Shown here piece by piece: positions 23,392 through 25,575 of a DNA stretch of 25,575 nt. The notes beneath the pieces were generated by a model. That model saw only the letters and a list, made by a program, of their open reading frames with translations, searched no databases and had not been told where the DNA came from. Numbering within the stretch: position 1 is the stretch's first letter; every line of letters begins with the position of its first letter. The stretch spans positions 1-25,575 of the forward strand of contig JAGWRJ010000615.1 in assembly GCA_028869725.1 (NCBI GenBank), given 5' to 3'. Position numbers and translations under genes: made by a program. The DNA is from Alphaproteobacteria bacterium. GTDB taxonomy: Bacteria; Pseudomonadota; Alphaproteobacteria; Micropepsales; Micropepsaceae.

Positions 23392-24924
23392 ATGAAACAC
23401 ATCCTGTCCGAAGTTGAAGCCCGTCGTGAGCGCGCGCGTGTGGGCGGCGGTGAGCGGCGCATCGAAGCGCAGCATGGCCGCGGCAAGCTCACTGCACGCG
23501 AGCGTCTCGAGGTGCTGCTGGATCCGAACTCGTTCGAAGAGTTCGACATGTTCGTCGAACATCGCAACAGCGACTTCGGGGCCGACAAGAACATCATTCC
23601 CGGTGATGGTGTAGTCACTGGGTGGGGCACCATCAACGGGCGTATAGTGTATGTCTACGCCAAGGACTTCACGGTATTTGGCGGCTCGCTCTCCGAGACC
23701 CACGCCCAGAAGATCTGCAAGATCCAGGATATGGCGATGCAGAACGGGGCGCCGGTCATCGGTCTGCTCGATGCCGGTGGTGCGCGCATCCAGGAAGGCG
23801 TGGGCAGCCTTGGCGGCTATGGCGAGGTATTCAAGCGCAATGTGCTGGCCTCAGGCGTTGTACCTCAGATCAGCGTTATCATGGGTCCTTGTGCGGGCGG
23901 CGATGTCTATTCGCCGGCGATGACCGACTTCATTTTCATGGTACGTGATACCTCCTACATGTTCGTGACTGGCCCTGATGTGGTGAAGACGGTGACGAAT
24001 GAGGTGGTGACCGCCGAGGAGCTGGGCGGCGCCAAGGTGCACACCAGCAAATCCTCCGTAGCCGATGGCGCCTATGAAAACGACATTATCGCGCTTGAGG
24101 AGATGCGCCGGCTCTATGATTTTCTGCCGCTCAGCAACCGCGAGAAGCCACCCGTGTGGCCCTCGGCCGACACGGCGACCCGCGATGAGCCCAGCCTCGA
24201 CACGCTGGTTCCGGAAAATCCCAACAAGCCCTACGACATGAAGGAGCTGATCACCAAGATTGCCGATGAAGGCGATTTCTTCGAGATCGGGGCGGCCTTT
24301 GCGCGCAATATCCTGACGGGCTTTGGTCGCATCGAAGGCTCGACGGTGGGCTTCGTCGCCAACCAGCCCATGGTGCTTGCGGGCGTACTCGACAGCGATG
24401 CCTCACGCAAGGCTGCCCGATTTGTGCGTTTCTGCGATGCCTTCAACATCCCGCTTGTCACCTTTGTCGACGTTCCCGGATTTCTGCCCGGCACTGCGCA
24501 GGAATATGGCGGTCTTATCAAACATGGCGCCAAACTCCTCTTTGCCTTTACCGAAGCAACCGTTCCCAAGGTTACGGTCATCACCCGCAAGGCATTCGGC
24601 GGCGCCTATGACGTGATGGCGTCCAAGCACATACGCGCTGACGTCAATTATGCCTGGCCGACCGCGCAAATCGCGGTGATGGGTGCCAAAGGTGCGGTTG
24701 AGATCATCTTCCGCGAAGAAGCAAAGAACGCTGAAAAGCTTGCGGCCCGCACCAAGGAGTATGAGGACCGCTTTCTCAATCCGTTCATTGCAGCGAGCCG
24801 TGGCTATATCGACGAGGTGATCCAGCCGCGTAACACGCGGTTCCGCATCGCCAGGGCCTTGCGCATGCTCAAAAACAAGCAGGTCCCGGCGCTGTGGAAG
24901 AAGCACGATAACATCCCGCTGTGA
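23392..24924 (+). CDS. pccB: Propionyl-CoA carboxylase beta subunit (carboxyltransferase)
   Basis: A 510-residue carboxyltransferase that moves CO2 from biotin to propionyl-CoA, giving methylmalonyl-CoA for odd-chain fat, branched amino acid or cholesterol-type catabolism. The N-terminal half holds GGARIQEGVGSLGGYGEVF and GPCAGGDVYSPAMTDF, the acyl-CoA oxyanion glycines. The C-terminal half holds VPGFLPGTAQEYGGLIKHGAKLLFAF and the second oxyanion segment KAFGGAYDVM for biotin. The length and the ending PALWKKHDNIPL are typical of PccB rather than AccD. The biotin subunit PccA is not in view. TGGAG lies eight bases before the ATG. The stop overlaps the GTG start of the following GNAT gene by four bases. 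Confidence 0.94.
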   Translation: MKHILSEVEARRERARVGGGERRIEAQHGRGKLTARERLEVLLDPNSFEEFDMFVEHRNSDFGADKNIIPGDGVVTGWGTINGRIVYVYAKDFTVFGGSLSETHAQKICKIQDMAMQNGAPVIGLLDAGGARIQEGVGSLGGYGEVFKRNVLASGVVPQISVIMGPCAGGDVYSPAMTDFIFMVRDTSYMFVTGPDVVKTVTNEVVTAEELGGAKVHTSKSSVADGAYENDIIALEEMRRLYDFLPLSNREKPPVWPSADTATRDEPSLDTLVPENPNKPYDMKELITKIADEGDFFEIGAAFARNILTGFGRIEGSTVGFVANQPMVLAGVLDSDASRKAARFVRFCDAFNIPLVTFVDVPGFLPGTAQEYGGLIKHGAKLLFAFTEATVPKVTVITRKAFGGAYDVMASKHIRADVNYAWPTAQIAVMGAKGAVEIIFREEAKNAEKLAARTKEYEDRFLNPFIAASRGYIDEVIQPRNTRFRIARALRMLKNKQVPALWKKHDNIPL

Positions 24925-25451
24925 GGACGCCGGTTCTTACGACCGAACGCCTGATCCTGCGTGCGCCCGTCGCGGAGGATTTTGAGGCGTACGCCGCGAT
25001 GATGGCCGATCCGCACACGGCGCGGTTCATCGGCGGCCAGATGGCGCATGCGGCGGCGTGGCGGTCCTTCGCGACGATCGTCGGTCACTGGCAGTTGCGT
25101 GGCTTCGGCATGTTCTCCGTTCTGGACCGGCATAGCGGCGCATGGCTCGGTCGTGTCGGACCCTGGCAGCCGGAAGACTGGCCGGGACAGGAAGTAGGCT
25201 GGGGCCTGATCGCTGCAGCTCAGGGACAGGGCTTTGCCTACGAAGCGGCGGTCGCCTGCCTTGATTACGTGTTTGATACTCTGGGCTGGCGTGATGTGAT
25301 CCACTGCATCGCAGCGGAAAATGCGCCATCCATTGCGCTTGCAACGCGCCTGGGCTCGCGCTGGAGAGGACGGGTGCTCCTGCCGCCACCACTTGTCGAC
25401 TACCATGCGGAAATCTATGGCCAGAGCGCGCACGAGTGGCGCGCACGCTGA
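24921..25451 (+). CDS. GNAT acetyltransferase, RimJ/RimL type, GTG start
   Basis: A 176-residue acetyltransferase of the Acetyltransf_3 (RimJ/RimL-like) group. The opening LTTERLILRAPVAEDFEAYAAMMADP is the family's standard N-terminus. EVGWGLIAAAQGQGFAYEAAVACLDYVFDTLG (about 90-121) contains the acetyl-CoA loop QGQGFA, and CIAAENAPSIALATRLGSRWRG is the usual C-terminal segment. The GTG start overlaps the pccB stop as GTGA, so translation is likely coupled, although no functional link with propionyl-CoA metabolism is evident. The acceptor is unknown. The stop codon lies in a hairpin shared with the convergent RidA gene. Confidence 0.88.
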   Translation: MRTPVLTTERLILRAPVAEDFEAYAAMMADPHTARFIGGQMAHAAAWRSFATIVGHWQLRGFGMFSVLDRHSGAWLGRVGPWQPEDWPGQEVGWGLIAAAQGQGFAYEAAVACLDYVFDTLGWRDVIHCIAAENAPSIALATRLGSRWRGRVLLPPPLVDYHAEIYGQSAHEWRAR

Positions 25452-25464
25452 GCCTCGCTCAGCG
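25446..25464. terminator. Hairpin shared by convergent GNAT and RidA genes
   Basis: Perfect eight-base arms CGCTGAGC (25446-25453) and GCTCAGCG (25457-25464) flank the loop CTC. The GNAT stop (25449-25451) lies in one arm, and the RidA stop (25459-25461) on the opposite strand lies in the other. There is no T-tract. It is probably a bidirectional transcript end. Confidence 0.45.
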
Positions 25465-25575
25465 CGGTGGGCAGGCGGCGATGCAGTCCATTTCGACAGC
25501 GGCGCCCAAGGCAAGCCCGGTGCAGCCAAAGGCGGAACGGGCGGGCAGACGTCCGGCATCAAAATAGCTGGTATA
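25459..25575 (-). CDS. RidA/YjgF family protein, C-terminal fragment (5' end outside window)
   Basis: The minus-strand frame is open from the window edge and gives 38 residues, with PARSAFGCTGLALGAAVEMDCIAA before the stop. This is the conserved end of RidA-family proteins, in which an Arg in the PxRxA segment binds the imine or enamine intermediate's carboxylate and the VEMDCIAA strand closes the trimer interface. The first about 90 residues are outside the window, so whether it is canonical RidA (enamine deaminase) or one of the Rid2-7 subgroups cannot be decided. It was identified by reading the edge directly. Confidence 0.75.
   Translation of the reverse strand, partial: YTSYFDAGRLPARSAFGCTGLALGAAVEMDCIAACPPR

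Overview
The window is about 25.6 kb of GC-rich, densely coded chromosome. It looks alphaproteobacterial: it has an ATP12-family F1-ATPase assembly chaperone (a protein found in alphaproteobacteria and mitochondria), two PdhS/DivJ/PleC-type histidine kinases, a glnB-glnA pair, ParE and propionyl-CoA carboxylase beta. I see no tRNA, rRNA, insertion sequence, phage gene or CRISPR array. Most of it reads as core genome, and the interest lies in the regulatory DNA between genes.

Layout. 1-1299: 3' part of a coniferyl-type aldehyde dehydrogenase (+), convergent with a DEAD-box RNA helicase (-) that has a recognisable promoter. 3588-6414: a Mug-like DNA glycosylase and a large membrane-bound M28 metallopeptidase (+), meeting tail to tail two overlapping bactofilin genes (-). 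7496-9469: parE (-). 9619-12555: two tandem membrane histidine kinases (+) that look like a duplication. 12610-14396: glnB-glnA (-), with a possible NtrC/sigma-54 arrangement upstream. 14672-19568: an aminotransferase, a thiolase-like protein lacking the usual nucleophilic Cys, a histidine phosphatase and an amidase (+). 19648-19759: a small Arg-rich leader ORF and an intrinsic terminator, followed by a GNAT gene (+). 20540-22352: ATP12 chaperone and RluC-type pseudouridine synthase (-). 22392-23326: fluoride riboswitch, crcB and a DUF190 PII-like gene (+). 23392-25451: pccB translationally coupled to a GNAT gene (+). 25459-25575: the C-terminal end of a RidA-family gene (-).

The strongest regulatory observation is the fluoride riboswitch at about 22392-22460. 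Its 3' pseudoknot strand is a perfect 9-base complement of the crcB ribosome binding site, which gives an explicit translational switch for the fluoride channel. The second is an attenuator-like leader (Arg-rich 18-codon ORF, competing hairpins, strong terminator) in front of the GNAT gene at 19792. A third pattern is that several genes end with the stop codon inside a hairpin with a three-base loop and no U-tract.
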